The translations under genes were made by a program, and so were the position numbers. Shown here piece by piece: positions 47,934 through 58,335 of a DNA stretch of 64,000 nt (within the stretch, counting starts at the first letter, position 1; the number at the start of each line of letters is the position of its first letter). The DNA lies in contig NC_080418.1 of the NCBI RefSeq assembly GCF_029873635.1, positions 151,087,748 to 151,151,747 on the forward strand, given 5' to 3'. Origin of the DNA: Malania oleifera. Its lineage: Eukaryota; Streptophyta; Magnoliopsida; Santalales; Ximeniaceae. The notes below the pieces were generated by a model. That model was not told the origin of the DNA. It was given only the letters and a program-made list of their open reading frames with translations, and ran no database searches.

Positions 47934-48560
47934 CTCCATAAATCTAACTTAGATTCTACTCCACCCCTAGTCTTGGATACTCCTTGTAAGTTCACAAAGC
48001 AAAAAGATAAGGGCTCATTTTGGAACCTCATTTTTTTACTCCTAGCAAGTCCATCCATCACTAGTGCAAAAAGAAAAGGTCTCAAATGAAGATCCTTGAT
48101 GTAAACCTATTATAATTGGAAATTCCCTAAACTCTCCACCCATAGTCCTAGCACTAGTCATTATTCTATTGTACATATCCTTAATGACATCAATGTACCT
48201 ACTTCATACTCCTTTTTTTATAAACCCACCATAAACTTCTCCATAAATCTAACTTAGATTCTACTCCACCCCTAGTCTTGAATACTCCTTGTAAGTTCAC
48301 AAAGCAAAAAGATAAGGGCTCAAAGCAAATAAGGGCTCATTTAGGAACCTCATTTTTTTACTCCTAGTAAGTCCATCCATCACTAGTGCAAAAAGAAAAG
48401 GTCTCAAATGAAGATCCTTGATGTAAACCTATTATAATTGGAAATTCCCTAAACTCTCCACCCATAGTCCTAGCACTAGTCATTATTCTATTGTACATAT
48501 CCTTAATGACATCAGTGTACCTACTTCATACTCCTTTTTTTTATAAACCCACCATAAACT
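47934..48560. repeat. Tandem duplication, about 305 bp unit, inside RTE relic B
   Basis: CTCCATAAATCTAACTTAGA begins units at 47934 and 48239. Unit 2 has a 17-bp extra repeat (AAAGCAAATAAGGGCTC) near 48310. The units are otherwise almost identical, which suggests a recent event relative to the age of the RTE. Confidence 0.9.
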
Positions 48561-48747
48561 TCTCTAGGTACCATATCATAGGCTTTCTCTAAGTCAATAA
48601 AAACCATGTGCAAGTCCCTCTTTTTTCCCTTAAACTTTTGCATTACCCTCCCAAAAAATATATAGATTCTATAGACGATCTCCCAAGTATGAAACCAAAT
48701 TAATTTTCTAAAACCCTAGTTTCTAACCTTAGTTTTTGTTCAATTAC

Positions 48748-50509
48748 TGTTGGCCTAACATGGCTTTCGAATCTCGTTTTGATGACAACAAATAAAGGTT
48801 GATTTAACTTGTTGTGTTTAAGTGATGATATTTCAGGAAAGCTTGAATGACAAAGTTCAAAAAATCAAAAGAAATGCAAGTTCAAGATCACTAAGTACTA
48901 TAAAGCACACTCACCTTCAAAGTGATCCAAAGAATGCTCAGGAGGACCAAAAATGTTCAAAGCATATGGAAACCTAAAGACGACTCAAACTCAAGTCTAA
49001 GAGGATTCAAAGCAAAGACTCATGTGAAGACTTCAAGCTTAGAGTGTTTAAGGCTTTAGGACAACCTATGTAAGTACTTCATACTAAATATCATGTTGAA
49101 ATGCTTTGAAGCTTATTAGGGGTTGTCTTGGACTTAGAGACCTTATTTTAAAAACCCCGGAAAATGTTTTTTTAAGTAACAAAACAATATGGCTGAGAGT
49201 TTTTGAAAAATAACCTAAAAAACAGAAATTATAACTGCTCAGGCGACTGAAGATTAAGCTCAGGCGCCTAAAGATTTTCCTGAGCAATTTCTAAAGAGGC
49301 AGTGTAGGCTCAGGCGTCTGACCCTGTTTTTCAGTAGAAAATTTCACAGTTTTAAGGAACCTCAGGTGATTGACCCCGAGACTTAAGGCGCCTAAACACT
49401 ATTAACGGCTATATTTTTAAAAAATTTTAAAATTCAAATTTATGTTTCTTGTGCCACAAATTTTGTATAAACTTGGGAAACACTCCAAATAACTTGTGCA
49501 ACACGAATTAAACCTTTTTGAGCCTATAAATACATGTTTTCTCTAATCAAATTCACACCAAGCTTTGAAAATCTGCCCTCAAGCCAAAAGCTCTCTTGCT
49601 CACTTTTTCATACTGAGAATTGCTGATAATTTCGGAGTCTCAAATCAATCTTCTCTGAGCTAAAATTTCTGAATTGCTGATTCTTATCAAGAGAAGTATT
49701 CCGGTGAAGTAGTTTTTGAGCTTCAATTCAATTTCTTTTGATATTTGTTTGAAGTATATTAGTGCTTTTAATTGTACTAACCAGTTCTATCTGAGAGCAT
49801 TCTTTGTACAAAAGAAATTGTTTCTTGTTTCTTGTTTCTTTGACGGTTCTGGTCATTAGATCGTTGTAACCAAGCGTGTGGTATCGCTTGGAGAGGGGGC
49901 TCCACCCTAAAGGACGGTTTATAAACGGTTTGTTCCGCCCACAAAGGAACGTGTTAGTGGAATCCTTAGGTGGTCTTGCCTAAGGCGAGGACGTAGGCTG
50001 GGGATAAGACGAACCTTGTAAAAAATCTCGGTCTCACTCTTACCCTTCACTTTTTAAATTTCAGCATATACAAATTGTGTTTCAAAGTGCAAGTTGCTGA
50101 AAACTGAGATTGAGAAGACCTTTTAATTTAAGAAGGTACGTTGGTTAATCTTTTGCGGAAACCTTTAAGGGAGTACGTTGATTAATCGCTTGCAGAAATC
50201 TTGATTAAAAGAAACGCATAAAAATTCATTCATACAATGCTATAAATTGAAATTGTGCAAACACTAAAATAAGGAATTGCTGCAGCTCTCACAAATTGGT
50301 TTAAGTATTGTGTGATTGGTTGATTGATTGTTGTTTGGTTTGTGATTGATATTGTGTTTGGATTGTGGTTGATTTAAAATTAAAAACATCCTTGTGTGTT
50401 TGCTAAGTATATAAAAGAATTGTGAATTTGTAAAAAAAAAAAAAAAAAACTTAAAATATTTTTATTAACCCAATTCACCCCCCCTCTTGGGACTACACCT
50501 TAACTTTCA
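48748..50509 (+). mobile_element. Solo LTR, family A (SIRE/Maximus-like), 1,762 bp, 5-bp TSD
   Basis: ATTAC at 48743-48747 and 50510-50514 flanks it perfectly. It starts TGTTGGCCTAACATGGCTTT and ends CTTGGGACTACACCTTAACTTTCA. Palindrome-like CTCAGGCGCCTAA / CTCAGGCGACTGA words lie at about 49238, 49258, 49308, 49364 and 49384, upstream of CCTATAAATAC at 49523. RTE RT text on both sides joins into EKVIEQKLRLETRV when it is removed. Confidence 0.9.
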
Positions 50510-50700
50510 ATTACCTTTTCTCACAATTTTGTTGTATGACTCACAAGTTTAGTTCCACTTCCGTGATAGCTATTACAATTTTGAATATCTATTTCATTTT
50601 TGTATATGGGTATGAAAGTGCTTTTCATCAACTTGGCATCTTCTTAATTTTTTATAATTGTATTAAATAAATTAGTTAACCATATAACTTCGTTATCACC

Positions 50701-51705
50701 AAGGCGTTTGCGTTTGTGAGGCACGCCATTTTGAGCATAAAACACCCTAAGGCGTAACTTGAAAGGCGTAAATCCTCAAATGTGCACACCTCAGGCAAAA
50801 AGTTGAGCCTTTTACACCTCATATGGGAAGGCGTACACCTTTTGGGAGCACCTGATTTAAAATATTAAAAAAAGGCAAGTAACAACGGCTTTGATGAGCA
50901 TCAAAACGCCCCTCTCTCGACGAAGCTTATTTCTTCCAAGCTTCCGTATCTCTCCGACGACTCCTCCAACTTCTTGTCTCTCTCCAATGAGTCGACGACT
51001 CCTTCCGACATATTGTCTCTCTTTGACGACCCCTTCGAAGCTCTCGTCTCTTTCCAAGCTTGCATCTGGCTTTGAAGACTCCTCCAGCTTCTCGTCTCTC
51101 TCCGACGAATCAATGACCCCTTCCAACCTCTGATCTACCTCTGACGACCCTTCCGACGTCTCACCTCTCTCCGACAACCCATTCGGACCTGTTGTCTCTC
51201 TCCAGTGACCATCTACAGCCTCTCGTCTCTCTCCGCAACCCCCTACAACCTCTCTGCTTTGAGATCTCATCTCAGTCTGACGTCTTTGCTTGAACTAATT
51301 CAAGTATTTAACCCTTGCTATCTCCAGTGTTGTTCATAGTAGACTCCCACAAGACTCTCTGCCACTGTCTCTAAAACTCAAGGTAGCTGCAGCAGCATTT
51401 GATTTGTTCCAGTTTTCACTATTCATTTATCAATTTTCAGTTTTAATTTCCTGCTGCAGCAGCTTTTCCTCTTCTTTTTGTAATGTTATGGCTCATGCTT
51501 ATTTTTTAAAATGTATTGTTTGAGTTTGTTTGCTAAAATTGGCCTATTTGATATTTGAAAATTATGTTTTTATTTTTTTCTCCATTATTCTAAAAAATTT
51601 GACATTTTTTACTATATATAAATTGATTTTATTTTTTAATTGTTTTAAAAAATACAGTCCCAAAATTCTTACGCAGGCGCCTTACGCCTTCACCTTTTAA
51701 AACAT
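50701..51705. mobile_element. Unclassified repeat with GGCG-rich ends
   Basis: Left zone AAGGCGTTTGCG...AGGCACGCC..AAGGCGTAACTTGAAAGGCGT and right zone TTACGCAGGCGCCTTACGCCTTCACC are rich in AAGGCGT in opposite senses, as in subterminal repeats of hAT-like elements. It interrupts RTE relic B near 50700. No clear target duplication. The inner minisatellite is listed separately. Confidence 0.4.
50925..51260. repeat. Minisatellite-like array (GTCTCTCTCCGACGA..CCTTCC)
   Basis: About nine diverged units of 30-40 bp built on CTTCnCGTCTCTCTCCGACGACTCC. The open frames on both strands here are repeat translations, not genes. Confidence 0.6.
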
Positions 51706-51940
51706 TGAGCAGAACTACAAAGAAAAAACAACAGCACCTTGATAATGCATTCCAGCCTCTTACCACATCTCAGAAACAGAAACCCTTAAAACCAGCCAGC
51801 ACTATAGGCCCAAAGAAAAGCCAAGAATCGGATTGTGTCCCAAATAACCCCCACTAATAATCTCTTCCCAGCAAAAACTCTAGCATTTAGGATTCAGATT
51901 GGTGGATATCCCACCTTGATCTGCCCTATAGAGGTGGATT
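51706..51940. other. Unassigned intron sequence
   Basis: May be an antisense L1 3' end, but no motif is clear enough to call it. Confidence 0.3.
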
Positions 51941-51944
51941 TGGT

Positions 51945-53560
51945 AGTTCTTAAACAGATTTAGGACAATAGTCAATGGCCACGAAGATGAACCGGTGTCC
52001 GTTGCAGGCTTTTGGGGTTATTGGTCCAATCACATCCATGCCCCAGGCTGAAAAAGGCCAAGACATGGATAATACATGGAGTTGGAAAGGTAGAACCTGT
52101 ATACAATCTTCGTAGATCTGGCATTTATGGCATTTTCTTGCATAGTCTATGCAATCCTTTTCCATAGTCACCCAATAGTACCCGCACCTTAGAATTTTCT
52201 GAGCTAACGAATGACCACCAACGTGGGTACCACAAACCCCTTCATGGACCTCCTACATAATTTGTTGCGCCTCTTGTGACCCCACACACCGTTGGAGTGT
52301 CGTGTCGTGGTTCCTTTTATAAAGTATTTCTTCGTCCAGAAAGAATCTCATAGATAATCTCCTAATAGTTTTTCGATCATTATTGGAGGCTCCTACGGAA
52401 TATTCCTGTAATTGAATATATGTCTTCATGTCAAAGAACCACGGTTTCCCATCAATTTCTTTTGTCACGGCATAATATGTTGGCTCCCCTTGTGTCCTTA
52501 TCCCAATAGGCTCAATCTCCACTCCGGGTCCTACCTTGAATAGGGCTGCTAATGTTGCCAAAGTGTCAAGGACCAAATTATTTTCTCGAGGCCAATGGAG
52601 AAACTTGATACTGACAAACTATTTTATCATTTTTTGAATAAATTGATGGTACAGTATCAATTTAGCATCCCTAGTTTCCCATTCCCCTATTAACTGATAT
52701 ATTACCAAAGCTGAATCTCTTTTAACTGTTAGTTCTTTGATCCCTCGATCATGAGCGGCTTGCAGACTTAACACACAAGCTTCGTACTTGACCACATTGT
52801 TGGTACACGGAAACGTGAGTTTGGCTGTAACAAAATAATATTTATCATCTGGTGATATTAACACTGCCCATATTCCATATCCCTATACGTTGAACGCTCC
52901 ATCAAACAGCATTACCCATCCTATTTGATCTTCCTCTTCTTGGCTTACTGAATCAATGTCTTTATCTGTAAAATCAAACCCCATGGGCTGGTAATCCTCG
53001 ATGGCTCTATCTGCCAAGTATTCAGCTATTGCGCTCCCTTTAATGGCCTTCCTGGTTACATACGTAATGTTGTATTCGGTTAACAACATTTGTCATCGGG
53101 CGACCCAGTTGATCACATCTGGTTTCTCAAAGACGTACTTGATTGGGACCATTTTGGAAATTAGCCAAGTGGTATAATACAGGGTGTATTGTCTTAGCCT
53201 ACTAACCACCCAAACCAAGGCACAACATGTTTTTTTCAGGTCTAAGTATTTAGCCTCGTATTCAGTTAACTTTTTGCTCAGATAGTATATGGTTTGTTCT
53301 TTCCTTCCTGTCTCATCATGTTGCCCCAATACACATCCCATTGAATTCTCTGATACTGCCAAGTATAGGAGGAGTGGCCTTCTGGGGCACTAGGGGAAGC
53401 AATACCAAGGGGTTTAGGAGGTACTCTTTTATTTTCTCAAAGGCTGATCTACTCCAAATGGATTGTATCCTAAAAGTAGGATTGTTGATTTTAACATCTC
53501 TAGGTAAAACCCCCAACCCCGTCATAGCCAATATGGAGTATTCCAATTTTCAATAATAAC
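51945..53560 (-). pseudogene. Ty3/gypsy Tat-type pol relic (RNase H, second RNase H, integrase start)
   Basis: Minus-strand order: RNase H (53556-53093: AFEKIKEYLLNPLVLLP, VSENSMGCVLGQHDETGRKE, TIYYLSKKLTEYEAKYLDLK, LRQYTLYYTTWLISKM); MLLTEYNITYVTRKAIKGSA; the extra archaeal-type RNase H (52920-52490: WVMLFDGA, AYVLI-type LISPDDKYYFVTAKLTF, NNVVKYEACVLSLQAA, RDSALVIYQLIGEWETRD); then integrase (52180-51950: CHKCQIYEDCIQVLP, SWPFSAWGMDVIGPITP, NGHRFIFVAIDY). Two RNase H domains are the hallmark of the Tat/Ogre lineage. RT, the rest of integrase and LTRs are missing; frameshifts occur near 53360, 53090 and 52620. Confidence 0.82.
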
Positions 53561-54082
53561 CCCTAGCTTGTCAAATGTTACGAGTAGGTGTGCCTCTAAT
53601 TCAACATAAACATGATAGAATTTTGATGTCCTTGTATTCCTCAGTTCTAAAGTTTGTCATGTTATAAAAATCTTTAAAAATGTCGGTGTACATCAATTTA
53701 ATAAGTCTTTTTGGCATAACTTCTATAGGTTTTGAGAAATATGAGAAAATGATGCTTAACTACAGGTGTGTGTGCGTGTGACAAGTACAAAAGTGTAAAA
53801 AGGTAAAAAGGAGAATGTAAGGAACTCAGAACACCAACGCGACAACTCTGTCACGGTGTTTGACTTTGCACAGATTTCCTTTCTTTTGTTGATAGCAAAA
53901 GAAATTTCATTAATAGGGAAAGAATTTATAAGGAGGGAGAGTAAGAACCTTGCACAGATTTATCATTTACAACAATTAAAGACACTGCATTGAATACTTA
54001 TGGTATGTTTATTGGAAAGCAAAAGTTCAAATAGGCTTGCTGAACAAAGAGGAAAAAAGGTGTAGGACACAAGTTTACATAC
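53561..54082. other. Intron 2 start; short L1 3'UTR-like fragment at about 53875-53950
   Basis: TTTTGTTGATAGCAAAAGAA ATTTCATTAATAGGGAAAGA resembles the antisense L1 3' ends elsewhere. The rest is unassigned. Confidence 0.4.
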
Positions 54083-54276
54083 CATATATCGTTCCAAAAA
54101 AGAATGAACCACGATATGTCCAGTAAAATTGCACAGAAGAGAAGAACAGCATAGGTTCGACCAAGGCTTTGGCTGCTACTCTCAATTGCCACAAGAGCGA
54201 ATAAAGCTATTGCCAAATTAATCAGCAACACACCGTTGTACAGTGCCCCGAGAGATCCAACCAACGCACAACCAAT
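54083..54276 (-). CDS. AGTRAP-like gene, coding exon 2 (residues 33-96)
   Basis: The 194-nt exon lies between acceptor TTAG and donor GTATGT (54082-54077). It encodes the end of helix 1, SLGALYNGVLLINLAIALFA (helix 2), IESSSQSLGRTYA and helix 3 (AVLLFCAILLDISWFILF). It ends in phase 2 on TG, which becomes Trp97 when joined to the G that opens exon 3. This is the most conserved-looking part of the protein and has no stop or frameshift. Confidence 0.85.
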
Positions 54277-54756
54277 CTAACATCAATATAACAGCAAGAC
54301 AAGAACCACTAAACATCAACCCATTAATCGACAATTTTATGGGGTGAGGGGAATTTAAATTGAATTTTTTTTAAAAAAATGGTACCAAGTGTATTAAAAT
54401 AATGATCCTAATATCATATTCATGCCTCGCCAAATTACATTGCTTATTTGGAAAAAATGGTGCGAATATTCGTTTGAAATTTTCGCGTTTCTCGGTGAGG
54501 GTGTGCGTGTATGAAGAGAAAACGTGCGTCGGAAACAACATCTGGTTTCGGATTAAAAAGTAGAGCTCGTTTAAAGGCGCGCGAGACTTAATAAATAAAT
54601 AAATTCTATACATCTATGTAGATAGGAGGTCTTAGCATCGAGATGACATGATACACCAGGAAGAATTCAAAATATATATATATATTCATATGGAAATGCG
54701 GTTGAGAAAAACGAAAAATGAAGTTGAAGAGAGCGGGAGTTTGGAACATAACATAC
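54277..54756 (-). other. Intron 1 (480 bp, phase 0)
   Basis: Donor GTATGT and acceptor ...GATGTTAG. This is the only intron of ordinary plant size in the gene. It holds a short TA-rich run near 54675 and no recognisable TE. Confidence 0.75.
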
Positions 54757-54852
54757 TTGAACATAAATGAGAATCACAGCAAAATATTGAAGCTTGTCAT
54801 AATCGCGTAACAACGGCTGTATCCGACTTTCCAGTGAACAACAACGCATCAT
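54757..54852 (-). CDS. AGTRAP-like gene, coding exon 1 (residues 1-32)
   Basis: The start is the first in-frame ATG pair (54850-54852 and 54847-54849); an in-frame stop lies upstream just before position 55032. The exon encodes MMRCCSLESRIQPLLRDYDK and then the first half of helix 1. It ends in a CAA codon followed by the donor GTATGT at 54756-54751 (phase 0). Which of the two ATGs is used is not decided. The core motif LLRDYDKLQYFAVI is what I recall from the N-terminus of plant homologues. Confidence 0.8.
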
Positions 54853-55140
54853 AAACCCTAAAATCCAATCCAATACCCTTTTTGAGTTTTGAGAAATCCA
54901 GCAATCAGCGCAAAACACGCAGAGAATGCGTGTAAATGAGAACGAAGAAATTAACAGAGACGACGGAAGAGAAATACATTGAATCAACCACGATCTAAGC
55001 TCGTACAAGTTCTCTTCTCCCCTTTCATGCACCGTTCGTCATGTCGCGAAATGAATTCTCTCGGCCGCTGTTTGTGATGGGATTTGGGAAAACTGAAGGA
55101 ACTGGAAAGAAAACAGACACGGACTTGCTCTACTTCTATC
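54853..55140 (-). promoter_or_regulatory. 5'UTR with two upstream ORFs
   Basis: Sequence directly 5' of exon 1. Two ATG-initiated uORFs precede the main start: 55042-55025 (MTNGA) and 54979-54905 (24 residues, MYFSSVVSVNFF...). Both lie in other frames and end before the main ATG. They could lower translation of the main frame, or part of this stretch could be an unrecognised 5'UTR intron. No clear TATA box is visible to about 55250. Confidence 0.45.
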
Positions 55141-56450
55141 GATGATGAACATTAATTAGCTTTTTCAGTTTTTCCCCTTCTTTTTTTGAATCTCATTTTT
55201 TTTTTCCCTTTTTTTCATTTTAAATTTAAAAATAATTTAATAATTAAATACGCTGAGGGTCGGGCAGAGATGGGCCCGCCAACAACTGATTTGTCTGCGA
55301 ACAGTTCTCGATATATTCAAGCTTCATTTGATGATGTCCTTGTTTTCACATTATAAAAATGTCTAAATCATTTTTTTAACATCTCCAAAAACAACTTATT
55401 TATTTTGTATTAAAAATTACTTTAAAAATATTTATCAAACATAAATTCAACATTTCTCTAAAAAAATAAAATAATTTGTAAAAATTATAAAGAGTAACCA
55501 AATTACTTTATCAATTGTCTCCTATAGTTGTCTACAATATTTTTTTCCCGATTAAAGGGGAAAATGGCAAGACAATATGTTCAAGTTGTCAAACTGATTT
55601 ACTTGATCATTTAATTAAATATTGGAATGGCACACACCAAGTCGAGCGCTAAAGTGATATGTCAAACAACTAGGTATACCAAACTGTCATAACATACATG
55701 TCACTCATCTCAACATGCCAAAGTACTAAACTATATATAAAATTATGTCAGATTAATCATCTCGACTAATCAACAAGAAAAATGTCAATTGAAAAGTGTC
55801 TTGCAACATGACGCTCATTTATTCCACCTCCAAATAGCAAGCTGTTGTTTGGAGACTCAATTTACTTTCCATACCCAATACAAACTTCATGTGCTTAATT
55901 TGCTCTAATTGCACAACATTAATTGGCATATTTTTTGTGTCCAGTGGATGATTTAAAGATCATTTATTGTGAAGTTTTATTTATGGCTAAAAAAAGATCA
56001 ATAATCATTTTCTAGTGAAATTCCAATAGCACTAACTCTTGATGAATATGATTGTGCATCTATGATTCCCTCCACACAAGAAAGAAGGTTCTAGGAAATG
56101 TTCAAAACATGCTAACATTCTTGTGCTTTTTGCACCCTTCATGCCACAAAAGAACTGATTCGCATTGTTGTAGGCAATAATTAACCAATTTCTTGAAGTT
56201 GTTACATTGAGCACAATGCCCATGGAGAAATAGAATGAGAGCCTAAGCGTCTAAAATTGGCTCATCACTCTTGTTTGGAAGAAAGAAGCTAGTCATGGAC
56301 ATTGTACCAGTAGGCATTTGTTTATATAATGGTGTTTTGAGAATGAATGATGCTTTATAGTTCAATGGCTATCAAGTTGCCAATCAAGGGACAATATTAT
56401 TTGTTGTATGTGGAGAGTTGAGCTAATGGCAAACAGAAGAATAAAGGCAC
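55141..56450. other. Upstream intergenic region, no gene recognised
   Basis: Host promoter region and beyond. A 63-codon minus frame at 56223-56032 is the longest and has no recognised motif. Confidence 0.5.
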
Positions 56451-56675
56451 CCCAAAAGGGATCATAAGCAGTCCAAACAATATCCACAAGCACCAAAAGT
56501 GCCTCAAAAGTGAATATCATATCGAGGTCCTAGTTCCACTCCTAAACATTTTAACCGAAGTGGATTCGTCGTTTGGACGTCGTAGGCACCACTCCAAGGC
56601 TAAGTAAAGGGGAATAGATTATGTTAGTTATTTTCAAAAAATTTAACCGATTAAAGTGTAGTATTTGATTACAAG

Positions 56676-56710
<35 letters not shown>

Positions 56711-56969
56711 TTTATGAGTATTCAGACATATGGGAACGGTAATTTTGAATTATTATATGTACGTTTTGGGGAAAAGTGTTGAATTTGAGTTAGAGTAAAC
56801 CCTAGAGATGGTTATATCATTATTTACAATGGAATAATATAGTTTTTTCCAGACAGATTATTATATTATGAAATATTCACTCAAATTGTGTGACATGAGA
56901 AATGAATTTATTACTGTATAAATAAACTTGGTAGTATATTTTATGAGGATTTACAACATAGTATAGATC

Positions 56970-57180
56970 TATACTGAATTCACGATATGACAAATTTATA
57001 GAAAATCATGATATGATTAATTTATACAGAATCATGATATGACATATTTATACAGATCATGATATGACAGATTTAACACAGATCATGATACGACAGTATT
57101 ATTCAGAATTATGAATATGACAGGTTTTGTATGGATTATAAGTATGACCAGATTTATACGAAAATGTGAAAATGAAAACA
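56970..57180. repeat. Tandem 30-35 bp repeat (ATCATGATATGACAnATTTATACAG)
   Basis: Six or seven diverged copies in a row inside the outer LTR fragment. Confidence 0.65.
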
Positions 57181-58335
57181 TGCTATTGTTTATTTTATAA
57201 ATGATACTATATGGTATAAGAACCCTAATGGACTAATTATGTACAGAGTACGATACCGTAGTAATATGTTATATCAGTGCAACCACACTGTAGCAAGAAT
57301 GTTAGTCATTGGATAGTCGATTAAGCCCATAGGAGTGTAGATGTAACGACCTCAAAAATAAAGCATTTTTTTTTTACATATGAACTATTCTAATACCCCC
57401 TGCTATGAAACTCGGGCCTCGGAAGGCACTGGGGTAATCCTGTATACAAAAATCATGCCTACGCAACAGAAACATAAATCATGCAACCACATATACCATA
57501 CAATACCAGAACTTAGTATTTCCATCACATAGTCATAAAATACATCTCTCCCCAGTAAAATCTATGCCAAAAAAATACAAAACTATACACCATCTTACCC
57601 TGTAACTAGGGTAACCAAGAAATCTCTATCCGCGAGCCTGATCCACTCGCCTAACTAGCTCACCTGAAAAATGTTAAAATAATAGGGTGAGTCGATGCTC
57701 AGTAAGTGGAAATATGTTATTACTAGTGTGTGGCGAGTAAGTTACATATACTTTAAATAACATTTGAGCTGTAATAAAGGATAAATCTGTAAAACATGTC
57801 TTACATTTTTTGCAGTTTAAAACATAATTGTATCATATGAGTTTTCTACTTATCATACTGCTAATATCATACTATATTATCAAATACTGTAAAACTGTAT
57901 ATATATACATAATTATGTTTTATCCCTAGAACTTTATATGTCATGATTTAACCCCTCATGATAGGGTTGTGCGGCCCGTAGGCGGGACTTAACCTGGTCA
58001 GCCCTCCAGAAAAGGCACTATACTCTACACTACCTCAGTCCGGCCAAACTGCATACTCTCCTAGGCGCGGGACTGGCTACTAACTCATCAAACTAGCCCC
58101 CTCAACTCAACGAACTGGGGAGCTGCATACTCTCTAAGCACAGTTGACGGTACCCACACACTATCTGAGATATGTGGTTGCACTATATCTGTATAAGCAA
58201 TGGTGTCGTGCCTTGTATTCTATATTTGTATTCTATATTTGTATCTGTCTGTAATCTTTTCATACGGATCTGATACTATATATTTACATATATATTCTTT
58301 TACTATTTTCATCATGTTTCCAAAATAACCATAAC

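Larger units (their letters stand above)
47222..50700 (-). mobile_element. RTE-type LINE relic B, split by a solo LTR, with internal tandem duplication
   Basis: The 3' end CCTTAAGTCCCACTAGGTGG GGTC at 47254 has a (TTG)n tail to its left. Minus frames read LHLRPFLFALVMDGLT, KTRGGVESKLDLWR, DLHMVFIDLEKAYDMVPREV (about 48600-48550), and beyond the solo LTR KSTFIPIYKNEIDIQNC, TKLVSHTTKL.EKVIEQKLR, VIWLTNLFN. This is the RTE RT order. A duplication at 47934-48560 breaks it. Confidence 0.78.
34875..54082 (-). other. Intron 2 (19,208 bp, phase 2), TE-filled
   Basis: Donor GTATGT, acceptor TGCAG. It contains, in order from 54 kb downward: a Tat-type gypsy pol relic, a GGCG-rich repeat, an antisense RTE split by a solo LTR, an antisense L1 split by another solo LTR, a two-LTR gypsy element, and a hAT transposon. 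The hAT, RTE, L1 and Tat coding relics all lie on the gene's own strand. Confidence 0.8.
3722..54852 (-). other. Host gene (whole locus): AGTRAP-like four-helix membrane protein, 5 coding exons over 51.1 kb
   Basis: Five coding pieces on the minus strand join at 54757|54276, 54083|34874, 34553|25613 and 25518|3757. Each junction has a GT donor and AG acceptor (GTATGT, GTATGT, GTATGA, GTAAGT). The intron phases 0, 2, 0, 0 are compatible, and the joined CDS is 744 nt, 247 residues plus TGA. The protein has hydrophobic spans at about 21-42, 46-64, 73-93 and 105-124, then a hydrophilic tail rich in Ser and Asp. The conserved-looking core (LLRDYDKL, SLGALYNGVLLINL, IESSSQSLGRTYA, GGSIYDPAYY) matches my recollection of plant proteins annotated as type-1 angiotensin II receptor-associated protein-like. 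The animal homologue is a small membrane protein of secretory membranes; the plant role is unknown to me. The gene appears intact, since no stop or frameshift was seen in any exon. Transcription through about 50 kb of TEs is inferred, not shown. Confidence 0.82.

Noticed and set aside
50857..51270. 137-codon minus frame
   Set aside because: Minisatellite translation with repeated SLERDE-like text, no independent support.
54667..55032. 121-codon minus frame taken as one exon starting at 55032
   Set aside because: Its first codon is GTG with a stop just upstream; the first in-frame ATG is at 54852 and the GTATGT donor at 54756 ends the exon.
56032..56223. 63-codon minus frame as a gene
   Set aside because: No motif, no splice context, no repeat relationship recognised.
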